This document shows positions 1 through 7,221 of a stretch of 41,510 nucleotides of DNA, in pieces. The notes under the pieces were generated by a model that saw nothing but the letters and a program-made list of their open reading frames with translations, did not search any database and was not told where the DNA came from. This DNA is from Cryomorphaceae bacterium (GTDB taxonomy: Bacteria; Bacteroidota; Bacteroidia; Flavobacteriales; Flavobacteriaceae). Position 1 is the stretch's first letter. The number at the start of each line of letters is the position of its first letter. A program made the translations under genes and the position numbers. Location: positions 1 through 41,510 of the forward strand of contig QOPV01000010.1 of NCBI GenBank assembly GCA_003331265.1, read 5' to 3'.

Positions 1-1
1 A

Positions 2-691
2 AGAAGTAATTCAATTCAAAATAAAACTTTAATTAGTGGAATCAATAGCGTTAGATCTTCGGAAAACTCAAATATTCCTCGGGAGTCTTACTCAGCTTCT
101 GGGAGAATAGATAAAAGATTTAAAAATTTTAGGGCAGGATTTACTATGAACTTTAATTATAGTGATTTTAATAACGTTGTAAATGGAAATCCTTTAAAAT
201 CTATAAATTTTACACAAAGATATAGAGCTTCTTTAGCAACTAATTTTAGGGACAAACCAAATATTGAAATTGGTTATACTTACAACAAAAGAAAGTATGA
301 AAATGGTAATAATGTAAATAACTTCTACACTGATTCACCTTTTATAGAGCTAGATGCTTATTTTGGGAAAGGTTTTGTGTTTACAGCAGAATATTCGTAT
401 AACTATTACAGAAATCAAGATGTAACATTAAATGAATATAGATTTTTAGAAGCAGACTTATCATATAACAAAGATGGCTCTAAATGGGAATTTGGAGTTG
501 GAGTCACTAATTTATTTGATGATACTTCCATCAATAGGGATAGTTTTAATCAACTTTTCAATCAAACAAGATCCTATATTATTCAACCTAGATATACAGT
601 ATTTAGAATTAAATATGATTTAACTAGTTTGAATTCCTCTGGAGGCGGACAAGGAGGTCGAGGAGGTCGAGGAGGTCGAGGAGGTCGATAA
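2..691 (+). CDS. Outer-membrane beta-barrel protein, C-terminal part (5' truncated)
   Basis: The frame is open from base 2, so this is the 3' end of a longer gene and the Met at 146 is internal. The visible part is rich in alternating aromatic and polar residues arranged as amphipathic beta strands (for example EIGYTYNKRKYENG and VFTAEYSYNYYRN). It contains a segment like FGVGVTNLFDDTSINRDSFNQ and a closing strand QPRYTVFRIKYDL. These resemble the last strands of Bacteroidota outer-membrane beta-barrel proteins related to TonB-dependent receptors. After the last strand comes a Gly/Arg tail, GGGQGGRGGRGGRGGR. The role in the outer membrane is inferred from the strand pattern; substrate and plug domain lie outside the window. 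The next gene starts 55 bases downstream in the same direction. Confidence 0.7.
   Translation, partial: RSNSIQNKTLISGINSVRSSENSNIPRESYSASGRIDKRFKNFRAGFTMNFNYSDFNNVVNGNPLKSINFTQRYRASLATNFRDKPNIEIGYTYNKRKYENGNNVNNFYTDSPFIELDAYFGKGFVFTAEYSYNYYRNQDVTLNEYRFLEADLSYNKDGSKWEFGVGVTNLFDDTSINRDSFNQLFNQTRSYIIQPRYTVFRIKYDLTSLNSSGGGQGGRGGRGGRGGR
653..688 (+). repeat. Four tandem copies of a 9-bp unit encoding Gly-Gly-Arg
   Basis: The unit GGAGGTCGA occurs four times head to tail and in frame, immediately before the TAA of the outer-membrane protein gene. It is preceded by a degenerate copy (GGAGGCGGACAA). It is conspicuously GC-rich against its AT-rich surroundings. Copy number could vary by slippage without frameshifting, since the unit is 9 bp. 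Confidence 0.9.
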
Positions 692-746
692 AATTTTATA
701 AACTTTTGTTTCCATAAAGGTGTTAACTTTACTCAAATTTTAAAAA

Positions 747-1757
747 GTGAAGTTTTACAACCTAATTATTGTTTTAATTTTCCCCTTTTTTGTTTGGTCT
801 CAATCTGGTTTTGAATCCATATTATTAGCTGTAGAAAGTGATTCTAAAAAATTATTTCAGGGTTATATGAACCCTTTGATGAAGGGCGCTATTTATAGTT
901 CTAATTCAGGTTGGTATAATACAGCTAAGGTTCATAAGAAATTGGGTGTAGATTTGAGTTTGAGATTAAACACATCATTTATTCCACCATCTGACCAAGT
1001 TTTTTCTATTAATGATTTAGAATATATTACATCTGAAAGCAAAAATTTACCAACTATTGTTGGAGAAAATAGACAAGAAAATTTACTAATCACAATACCT
1101 AAAGAGGGTGTTTTACCTGAGCTTAAAACAACAATAAAAGCTCCTAGGGGAATTAAAAGTAAACTGCCCTTAGGCGGGGTTCCTGCACCTGTTCTGCAAT
1201 TGGGGATTGGTATTCCATTTGATACAGAAATTATTTTGAGATATAGTCCAGAATATCATAGAAGAGGGATTGATATGTCATTAAAAGGTATTGGTATTAA
1301 ACATAATTTATTACAGTATTTTGGACCTGTTGATAAATTTCCATTAAACATTTCGGCATTTGCTTCTCTTTCTAAAATGAAAATTGATTATGATATTCAA
1401 TCTTTTAGTTCTATCAAAGGCTCTGATCAAGTAGCAAAATTTAGTTTAAACAATTACAATTTATTGCTATTAGCATCTTTTGATGTTTTAGTTGTTAATT
1501 TTTATGGAGGATTTGGTTTAAGCGGAGGTACATCTTCTTTCAAAATGATTGGGAAATATGACTTAGAATACGAAACTCAATCTAACCTTCCTGTCACAAG
1601 AACTTTAATAGATCCCATTGATATGAATTTTAAAGCTTCAGATTTTCAAACTACATTTGGGGCAAAATTTAAATTTTTGATTTTTAGTGCTTTTATAGAT
1701 TTTACTTTTCAAGAGTATAACACTTTATCTGCAGGCTTATCTGCAAATTTTAGATAA
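747..1757 (+). CDS. Secreted DUF6588-like protein of unknown function
   Basis: Starts at a GTG; the N-terminus MKFYNLIIVLIFPFFVWSQ is a typical signal peptide with a cleavage site near the Ser-Gln at residues 18-19. The 336-residue mature part has a Pro/Gly-rich middle (GGVPAPVLQLGIGIPF) and many alternating hydrophobic segments. It ends in a beta-strand-like AGLSANFR. The pattern suggests a small outer-membrane or periplasmic beta-rich protein. It resembles proteins annotated as DUF6588 in Flavobacteriia; this assignment is from memory of the family. No catalytic motif is evident. It lies downstream of the beta-barrel gene in the same direction and could be cotranscribed with it, but the following methionine genes have their own leader. 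Confidence 0.6.
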   Translation: MKFYNLIIVLIFPFFVWSQSGFESILLAVESDSKKLFQGYMNPLMKGAIYSSNSGWYNTAKVHKKLGVDLSLRLNTSFIPPSDQVFSINDLEYITSESKNLPTIVGENRQENLLITIPKEGVLPELKTTIKAPRGIKSKLPLGGVPAPVLQLGIGIPFDTEIILRYSPEYHRRGIDMSLKGIGIKHNLLQYFGPVDKFPLNISAFASLSKMKIDYDIQSFSSIKGSDQVAKFSLNNYNLLLLASFDVLVVNFYGGFGLSGGTSSFKMIGKYDLEYETQSNLPVTRTLIDPIDMNFKASDFQTTFGAKFKFLIFSAFIDFTFQEYNTLSAGLSANFR

Positions 1758-1810
1758 TTTTTTTTTATTATCTAAAAAAAAACTTTAGTTTAGCATTCTA
1801 ATTTACTGTT

Positions 1811-1889
1811 AGAGGATCGATTTGACTGATTGCAACCTCTTAAAAAAAGTGCTAAAGCAGATGCTTTCACTCAAATAAACAGTCAAATC
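1811..1889 (+). promoter_or_regulatory. SAM-II-type riboswitch in the metY leader
   Basis: P1 is AGAGG (1811-1815) with CCTCT (1836-1840). The loop carries GATTTG (1819-1824) and TTGCAA (1830-1835), and GCTAAAG follows at 1851-1857. The pseudoknot P2 can be drawn as CTG (1826-1828) with CAG (1858-1860) plus TTGC (1830-1833) with GC-T-AA (1851-1855), leaving the unpaired T of GCTAA. This is the layout of the H-type SAM-II aptamer (P1, AUUU-containing loop, UUGCAA, P1', A-rich stretch, GCUAAA). A methionine gene follows 44 bases later, the expected target. Downstream, CAGTCAAATC (1880-1889) is a perfect 10-base complement of GATTTGACTG (1819-1828). A hairpin AGTG-CT-AAAGC/GCTTT-CACT (1848-1871) would also compete with P2. 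These look like an alternative, ligand-free fold. No T-run terminator is seen, so the output step is unclear. Confidence 0.8.
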
Positions 1890-1932
1890 TCCCTTTAATT
1901 ATAAATTTAATTTATTAATTAAAAATATTATT

Positions 1933-3187
1933 ATGAGTGAACAAAAATTATCTACTAAAGCTTTACATGCGGGACAAGATACTAACCTAAGTCAAGGCAC
2001 AAGAGCTGTGCCAATTTACCAATCTACATCTTATGTCTTTAATGATTCTGAACATGCTGCAAATTTATTTGCACTTGCCGAGCCAGGTTATATTTACACA
2101 AGGTTAAACAACCCAACTAACGATATATTAGAACAAAGACTCGCAGCATTAGAGGGTGGGATTGCTTCTGTGGTGACTGCATCTGGAGCCTCTGCAATAT
2201 CAACAGCATTACTTGTTATGCTCAAATCTGGAGACCACATTGTTGCTTCGTGTAGTCTTTACGGGGGGACATTTAATTTACTAAATGTAACATTACCAAG
2301 ATTAGGAATAACAACCACGTTCGTTGATTCATCAAACCCACAAAATTTCGCGGACGTTAGGTAACCCTAAACTAGACGTTCTAGATTTAAAAGAAATATC
2401 TGTTCATGCAAAGACATCAAAAATTCCATTTGTTGTAGATAACACAGTAGCTTCTCCAGCATTATTAAACCCCATTCAACATGGTGCAAATATTGTAATT
2501 CATTCTTTAACTAAATACATTAATGGAAATGGAACTGCTTTAGGAGGTGTTATTATTGATTCGGGAACATTTGATTGGTCAAGCGGAAAATTCCCAGAGT
2601 TTACTGAGCCTTCACCAGGATATCACGGACTGGTCTATCATGACGCTCTAGGTGCGGCAGCTTTTATAGCTAAAGTGAGGATAGAGGGTTTAAGAGACTT
2701 AGGTGGTGCGTTAAGTCCTTTTAATGCTTTTCAAATTATTCAAGGTTTGGAAACACTAGACATTAGAATGAAAAAACATAGTGAAAATGCACTTGAATTG
2801 GCTAAATGGTTAGAAAAAAGAGAGGAAGTAGAATGGGTTAATTATCCTGGCTTAGCTTCGAGTAAGTATAAAACTCTTGCAAAAAAATATCTTCCCAAAG
2901 GACATAGTGGGATTATTACTTTTGGAGTAAAAGGAGGTTACGAATCTGCTAAAACAGTTGCTGATAAAACCACACTTTTTTCATTAGTAGCTAATATTGG
3001 TGATACAAAATCATTAATAATACACCCAGCAAGTACAACTCACCAACAACTTAGCAAAGAGGACCAAACTATTACAGGTGTTACAACCGACCTAATAAGA
3101 CTTTCAGTTGGATTAGAAGACGTAGAAGATTTAAAAAATGATCTTGAAATAGCCTTTTCTAAGATTGATTTAAAAGTTTTAGTATAA
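1933..3187 (+). pseudogene. metY: O-acetylhomoserine sulfhydrylase (metY-like), broken by an internal out-of-frame deletion
   Basis: The family is a PLP-dependent Cys/Met-metabolism enzyme that makes homocysteine from O-acetylhomoserine and sulfide. The first reading frame (1933-2364, 143 residues) begins MSEQKLSTKALHAGQD and ends NFADVR-stop. The family resumes in another frame at about 2354 (TLGNPKLDVLDLKEI) and continues to 3187, including the PLP-lysine motif HSLTKYINGNG. Between FAD and LGNP the family normally has about 13 more residues (the segment leading into the conserved E-[ST]-[IL]-G-N-P). So bases are missing rather than merely shifted; the loss must be 2 modulo 3 bases. All other conserved blocks look intact. 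This is either a recent inactivating deletion or an assembly error. The gene sits behind the SAM-II element and 9 bases before metX. Confidence 0.85.
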
Positions 3188-3196
3188 AAAATTAAC

Positions 3197-4183
3197 ATGA
3201 AAAATTTACAAATTATTAAAATTGATAATTTTATTTCTTTTAATAAAACAAATTTTGATATTGAACTTACTTATGAAATTTTCGGTCTTCCACTTGGAGA
3301 CGCGCCAATTGTTTTGGTAAATCATGCCCTGACAGGTAATTCAAATTTAGCTGGAGTTAATGGGTGGTGGAATCCAATAATTGGAGAGAAAAAGTTAATT
3401 GATACTACAAGGTTTACAATATTAGCTTTTAATTTTCCTGGTAATGGTTATGGGGGTAAATCAATTGAGAATTATAAAGATTTAATATTACGAGATATTG
3501 CTAAAATTTTCTTAATCGGCTTGAAGAAATTAAAAATAGAGTCTTTATATGCAGTAATTGGAGGCTCTATTGGGGGAAGTTTAATTTGGGAGATGGCAGC
3601 TTTATCTCCAAATATTGCTGAGAATTTAATCCCAATTGCATGTGATTGGAAATCTTCAGATTGGCTTTTAGCAAATACAAGGCTTCAACATCAAATTTTA
3701 AATAATTCTTCGTCACCAATCCATGATGCCAGAATTCATGCCATGTTATGTTATAGATCTCCAAAATCATTCGAAAAAAAATTTAATAGATCTTTAAATG
3801 AAGATTTGAAAATTTTTAATGTTGAAAGTTGGCTTTTACATCATGGAAGTAAATTGCAAAAAAGATTTCAATTAAGTTCTTATAAGTTAATGAATCATTT
3901 ATTGTCTACAATTGATATAACTAGAGATACTGAAAAAGAATTTGAGGATATTGCGTCGAAGATTAATGGAAATATTTATATCGTTTCAGTTGATTCAGAT
4001 TTGTTTTTCACTGATTCTCAAAATAGAAATACATTTTATAAATTATGTAAGGTAAAAGATAATGTGTTTTTTAAAACTATTAAATCTGATCACGGTCACG
4101 ATGCATTTTTAATTGAATTTCCAAAATTGGTAAATTTACTATCAAATATTTTCAGTAAAAACAGTCTACTTGTAGAGTCTTAA
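3197..4183 (+). CDS. metX: Homoserine O-acetyltransferase-like alpha/beta hydrolase
   Basis: Acetyl-CoA-dependent acylation of homoserine supplies the substrate of MetY. The 328-residue protein shows the family's NHALTGNSN block (residues 42-50) and LAFNFPGNGYGGKS. The nucleophile elbow GGSIGGS has Ser124. The acid is near VDSD (265-268) and the histidine is in GHDAF (H301). This is the Ser-Asp-His triad arrangement of MetX proteins. It is a little shorter than the usual 350-380 residues, mainly in the lid. It starts 9 bases after the metY stop and so probably shares the SAM-II-controlled transcript. No terminator of its own is visible before the pheA leader. Confidence 0.87.
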   Translation: MKNLQIIKIDNFISFNKTNFDIELTYEIFGLPLGDAPIVLVNHALTGNSNLAGVNGWWNPIIGEKKLIDTTRFTILAFNFPGNGYGGKSIENYKDLILRDIAKIFLIGLKKLKIESLYAVIGGSIGGSLIWEMAALSPNIAENLIPIACDWKSSDWLLANTRLQHQILNNSSSPIHDARIHAMLCYRSPKSFEKKFNRSLNEDLKIFNVESWLLHHGSKLQKRFQLSSYKLMNHLLSTIDITRDTEKEFEDIASKINGNIYIVSVDSDLFFTDSQNRNTFYKLCKVKDNVFFKTIKSDHGHDAFLIEFPKLVNLLSNIFSKNSLLVES

Positions 4184-4205
4184 AATTAAATTTTTAGGAT
4201 CGTTT

Positions 4206-4236
4206 TTTGTTTTTTCAATAAGTAATATTACTTTTA
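4206..4236 (+). promoter_or_regulatory. Possible Bacteroidota-type promoter for the pheA leader
   Basis: TTTG at 4206-4209 and TACTTTTA at 4229-4236 are separated by 19 bases. They resemble the -33 TTTG and -7 TAnnTTTG elements of Bacteroidota (the last G is replaced by A). Transcription would then begin just before the leader ORF at 4245, giving a very short or no 5' untranslated region. This is inference from weak consensus only. Confidence 0.35.
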
Positions 4237-4244
4237 CGTTCGTT

Positions 4245-4331
4245 ATGATTGATTTTAACCATTCTTATTACACTGAAAGATTTTATTTTTACTTCTATTT
4301 CCTAGATAAAAATGGACTTTCACTTGTATAA
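4245..4331 (+). CDS. pheL-like: Phe/Tyr-rich leader peptide of the pheA operon attenuator
   Basis: This short ORF begins ATG ATT GAT and ends GTA TAA, giving 28 residues. Five are Phe and five are Tyr, including the run RFYFYFYFL (residues 12-20, codons 4278-4304) and a Tyr-Tyr pair at 8-9. Such a run is expected of a leader peptide that senses Phe-tRNA and Tyr-tRNA charging, as E. coli pheL does with its Phe run. The next genes make phenylalanine and tyrosine. The stop codon lies 24 bases before the terminator stem. The last codons (4314-4320) form the antiterminator strand, which is the geometry of classical attenuation. The peptide itself probably has no other function. The symbol is by analogy of role, not homology. 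Confidence 0.8.
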   Translation: MIDFNHSYYTERFYFYFYFLDKNGLSLV

Positions 4332-4384
4332 GATATTAATAAAATATATAATTCAAAGTCCTGATTTTTCAGGACTTTTTTTTT
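4274..4384 (+). promoter_or_regulatory. Transcription attenuator (1:2, 2:3 antiterminator, 3:4 terminator)
   Basis: Four segments can be placed. Segment 1 is TGAAAG (4274-4279) and pairs with CTTTCA (4317-4322), enclosing the Phe/Tyr codons. Segment 2 is GGACTTT (4314-4320), inside the last leader codons. Segment 3 is AAAGTCC (4355-4361). Segment 4 is GGACTTT (4372-4378). Segments 2 and 4 are identical, so they compete for segment 3. Ribosomes stalled on the Phe/Tyr codons would leave segment 2 free for 2:3 and permit read-through into pheA. Ribosomes reaching the stop at 4329 would cover segment 2 and allow the 3:4 terminator. The pairings are read directly from sequence; the mechanism is inferred from classical amino-acid attenuators. 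Confidence 0.78.
4355..4384 (+). terminator. Intrinsic terminator immediately upstream of pheA
   Basis: Stem AAAGTCCTGA (4355-4364) with TCAGGACTTT (4369-4378), loop TTTT, followed by T through 4384. The stem is 10 perfect base pairs and the T run is strong. It ends 8 bases before the pheA ATG, so it can only make sense for pheA expression if it is conditional. It may also stop read-through from the upstream met genes. Confidence 0.93.
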
Positions 4385-4392
4385 AAAACAAA

Positions 4393-5217
4393 ATGAAGAA
4401 AGTAGCAATTCAAGGGATTAAAGGATCTTACCACCATCAGGTGGCAACAGAGTATTTTGAAAATGAAATAGAAATAATAGAATTTTTATCCTTTGATGAA
4501 GTAGCGAACTCAATTGTGCAAAGTCATTGTGATTTCGGAGTTATGGCAATAGAAAATTCAATAGCTGGCTCAATAATTCCTAATTACGCTCTAATCGATA
4601 AATTAAATTTAAATATCAACGGAGAATACTATATAAATATAAACCACCAATTGATGGCTATTTCTGGATCTAAATTTGAAGATTTAGAAATTGTTGCGTC
4701 ACATCCAATGGCTCTTCTTCAGTGTAAAAACTTTTTTAAAAAATATCCTAAAATAACATTAGTTGAGGACAAAGACACAGCAGAGGTAGCTTATAGAATT
4801 CAAAGAGACAAGATTAAAAATATGGGTGCTATAGCAAGTGTAAATGCCGCAAAACTGTATGAATTAAACATTCTATGTAAGGATATTCAAACCATAAAAA
4901 ATAATGAGACTCGATTTGTTATTATTTCAAAAAACTCGAAGGATCATGACAAAGGAAACAACAAAGCTTCAATTAAATTTTCTTTAAGTCACCGCACAGG
5001 AAGTTTAGCTACAATTTTAAATATTCTAAAAGACTGTAATTTAAATTTAACAAAAATTCAATCTTTACCAATCATTGAGATTCCATGGAAATACTCTTTT
5101 TTTATTGATACAACCTTTGAGCTTTATGATAATTTAAAAGTAGCATTAAAATTAATTGATGATAAATCGGAATCTCTAAAAGTTTTAGGAATATATCAAA
5201 ACAATATAAATGATTAA
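4393..5217 (+). CDS. pheA: Prephenate dehydratase
   Basis: Converts prephenate to phenylpyruvate, the phenylalanine branch. The 274-residue protein has the dehydratase domain at residues 1-180 with GxxGSYHHQVA near the start, MAIENSIAGS (51-60), SHPMALLQC (103-111) and the catalytic Thr-Arg-Phe at 173-175 (NETRFVII). A C-terminal ACT domain (about 191-270) carries the GxL motif as TGSLATIL. The usual Phe-binding ESRP motif is replaced by QSLP (223-226), so feedback binding may differ. It has no fused chorismate mutase; that activity is on the DAHP synthase three genes downstream. It starts 8 bases after the attenuator T run and overlaps the aminotransferase gene by 8 bases. Confidence 0.93.
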   Translation: MKKVAIQGIKGSYHHQVATEYFENEIEIIEFLSFDEVANSIVQSHCDFGVMAIENSIAGSIIPNYALIDKLNLNINGEYYININHQLMAISGSKFEDLEIVASHPMALLQCKNFFKKYPKITLVEDKDTAEVAYRIQRDKIKNMGAIASVNAAKLYELNILCKDIQTIKNNETRFVIISKNSKDHDKGNNKASIKFSLSHRTGSLATILNILKDCNLNLTKIQSLPIIEIPWKYSFFIDTTFELYDNLKVALKLIDDKSESLKVLGIYQNNIND

Positions 5218-6358
5218 AGGATCAAACAGATTAAAAACAGTTCAGGAATATTATTTTTCAAAAAAATTGAGAGAGGTAGCTAATTTAATTAAGTCAGGTA
5301 AACCCATTATTAATATGGGAATTGGTAGCCCAGACCTTTTTCCATCTAAATCTATTATTGATGTTTTGAAAAATAGTTTAACAGACCAAAATGCTCATAA
5401 ATACCAAAGTTATCAGGGCTTGTTGGAGTTACGTGAGGCAATTTCTAAATTCTATTTAAAATTTTTCAATGTTCAATCAAATCCTATCAATGAGGTTTTG
5501 CCTTTGATGGGTTCTAAAGAGGGAATTATGCATATTTCTATGGCATTTTTAAACCCAGGAGATGAAGTTTTAATTCCAAATCCTGGATACCCTACATATT
5601 CATCTGTGACTAAACTAGTTGAAGCAATACCGGTTAGTTATGACTTAAATAAAAAAAATAATTGGTTCCCAGATTTAACTGTTTTAGAAAAAAAAGACTT
5701 ATCAAAGGTTAAAATTATGTGGATTAATTATCCTCATATGCCAACTGGTTCCACTGCAAATAAAAAACAATTAAATGAATTAGTTTTATTCTCTAAAAAA
5801 TATAATATTCTTTTGGTTAATGATAATCCGTATAGTTTTATTTTAAATAATGATTTTATTAGTTTATTATCAATCAACGGATCCAAAGATAACTGTATGG
5901 AATTAAATTCTTTAAGTAAATCATTTAATCTCTCTGGCTGGAGAGTGGGAATGTTAATAGGTTCCAAAAAAAATATCTCTAGAGTCTTGAAAGTTAAAAG
6001 CAATATGGATTCAGGAATGTTTTATGGTATTCAAAAGGGAGCTATTGAGGCGCTTAAATTGGAAAAAAAATGGTTTGATGATTTGAATGAAGTTTATAAA
6101 AGAAGAAGAGAGTTAGTCTGGAAACTTGCCTCTATTTTGAAATGTAATTATGATCAAAATGCAAAAGGTTTATTTGTTTGGGCTAGACTTCCTGACGGAA
6201 TTAAAAATTCTGAGAAATTTATTAACCATATATTATTGGAGAAAAATATTTTTATTACGCCTGGAATGATTTTTGGAAGTAATGGGGAGGGTTATATTAG
6301 ATTTTCTTTATGCATTGAAGAGAGTAAAATTAAGGAAGCTATAAATAGATATAAATAA
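5210..6358 (+). CDS. Class I/II PLP-dependent aminotransferase (aromatic/aspartate type)
   Basis: A fold-type I aminotransferase of 382 residues. It has the substrate/cofactor motifs NPGYPTY (124-130) and NYPHMPTG (173-180, the usual N-P-[NH]-N-P-T-G block). The PLP-phosphate Asp-x-x-Tyr appears as DNPY (205-208), and the PLP lysine is Lys237 in SLSKSFNLSGWR. A conserved C-terminal Arg sits in GYIRFSLC. Its place between pheA and tyrA suggests the last transamination step to Phe and Tyr, acting on phenylpyruvate and 4-hydroxyphenylpyruvate. Precise specificity cannot be read from sequence. The start codon lies inside the end of pheA and its TAA overlaps the tyrA ATG (TAATG), indicating translational coupling. 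Confidence 0.87.
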   Translation: MIKGSNRLKTVQEYYFSKKLREVANLIKSGKPIINMGIGSPDLFPSKSIIDVLKNSLTDQNAHKYQSYQGLLELREAISKFYLKFFNVQSNPINEVLPLMGSKEGIMHISMAFLNPGDEVLIPNPGYPTYSSVTKLVEAIPVSYDLNKKNNWFPDLTVLEKKDLSKVKIMWINYPHMPTGSTANKKQLNELVLFSKKYNILLVNDNPYSFILNNDFISLLSINGSKDNCMELNSLSKSFNLSGWRVGMLIGSKKNISRVLKVKSNMDSGMFYGIQKGAIEALKLEKKWFDDLNEVYKRRRELVWKLASILKCNYDQNAKGLFVWARLPDGIKNSEKFINHILLEKNIFITPGMIFGSNGEGYIRFSLCIEESKIKEAINRYK

Positions 6359-7221
6359 TGAAATTAGGTATTGTAGGTTTGGGTTTAATGGGAGGGTCTT
6401 TTGCTTTAGATTTTAAATCAATCTATCCAAAATCCAAAATTTATGGATTAGATATCTCTAATGAAAATGAAAATCGTGCTATTGATTTAGGCTTAGTTGA
6501 TGAATTAATAGAGTTTGAAAAGTTGTCTATGCTTGATGTTGTCCTAGTTTCTATCCCTGTTGATAAATCTTTAATAGTCTTACCTAAAGTTTTAGATTTA
6601 GTTAATAGAGAAACATTAGTTTTTGATGTTGGCTCCACTAAAAACTCTATTTGTAAGGTATTGACAAATCATCCAAAAAGAGGAAATTTTTTACCAGTTC
6701 ATCCAATGGCAGGAACAGAATTTTCAGGTCCAAATGCTGCTGTTAAAGGCTTGTATATTAATAAAACTAATATTATTTGTGAGATGGAAAAAACGGATAG
6801 AGAAATTTATAAAATAGCATTAAAAATATTTACAAAATTAAATATGAATATTATACATATGGACACAAAATCTCACGACATGCATGTCGCCTATGTATCA
6901 CACTTGTCACATATAAGTTCATTTATGCTAGGAAAAACCGTAATAGAAAAAGAAAAAAATCAAAAAAATATTTTTGATTTAGCGGGTAGTGGGTTTGAAT
7001 CTACCGTTAGGCTAGCAAAAAGTTCACCTGAAACCTGGACTCCAATTTTTCTGCAGAACAAAAAAAATTTAGTTTTAGCAATTGAAGAATATATTTATAA
7101 CCTGAATGATCTAAAAGAAATAATCAAAGAAGATAATCACCTAAGGTTATCTGAAATTTTAAATAATACAAATAGAATAAAAGAAATATTAACAAATAGA
7201 ATAATTGAAAATGGAAAATAA
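6358..7221 (+). CDS. tyrA: Prephenate dehydrogenase
   Basis: Oxidatively decarboxylates prephenate to 4-hydroxyphenylpyruvate, the tyrosine branch. The 287-residue protein opens with an NAD(P)-binding Rossmann motif GIVGLGLMGGS. It has the conserved FDVGSTKNSI and the prephenate-site block PVHPMAGTEFSGP, with HVAYVSHLSHISSF in the helical dimer domain. There is no fused chorismate mutase or ACT domain, so regulation may rest on the attenuator and on DAHP synthase. It starts on the overlapping TAATG with the aminotransferase and overlaps the next gene by about 11 bases. Confidence 0.93.
   Translation: MKLGIVGLGLMGGSFALDFKSIYPKSKIYGLDISNENENRAIDLGLVDELIEFEKLSMLDVVLVSIPVDKSLIVLPKVLDLVNRETLVFDVGSTKNSICKVLTNHPKRGNFLPVHPMAGTEFSGPNAAVKGLYINKTNIICEMEKTDREIYKIALKIFTKLNMNIIHMDTKSHDMHVAYVSHLSHISSFMLGKTVIEKEKNQKNIFDLAGSGFESTVRLAKSSPETWTPIFLQNKKNLVLAIEEYIYNLNDLKEIIKEDNHLRLSEILNNTNRIKEILTNRIIENGK

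Noticed and set aside
704-731. TTTG (705-708) and TAACTTTA (724-731) as a promoter of the DUF6588-like gene
   Set aside because: The spacer is only 15 bases and the last base of the -7 element does not match, so it is not distinguishable from chance in AT-rich DNA.
1749-1776. A 10-bp AT-only inverted repeat with a T8 loop at the end of the DUF6588-like gene
   Set aside because: It is followed by A residues, not T, and contains no G-C-rich stem apart from two isolated pairs. It is not a convincing terminator on either strand.
1811-1871. Reading the metY leader as an S-box (SAM-I) riboswitch because of GCAACC and GTGCTAA
   Set aside because: The P3 hairpin between those two motifs and the outer P1/P4 stems are missing. 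The order P1-loop-UUGCAA-P1'-GCUAAAG fits SAM-II instead.
2324-2370. Programmed ribosomal frameshift in metY
   Set aside because: A shift alone cannot explain the junction, since about 13 family residues are missing and no slippery heptamer or stimulatory structure is evident.
4269-4331. Considering the Phe/Tyr-rich ORF a chance product of AT-rich sequence (TTT/TAT codons)
   Set aside because: AT richness makes such codons common. But the run uses TTC and TAC as well as TTT/TAT, and it sits exactly between the two arms of the 1:2 hairpin. It also ends in the antiterminator strand and precedes a terminator and Phe/Tyr genes, so chance is the weaker explanation.
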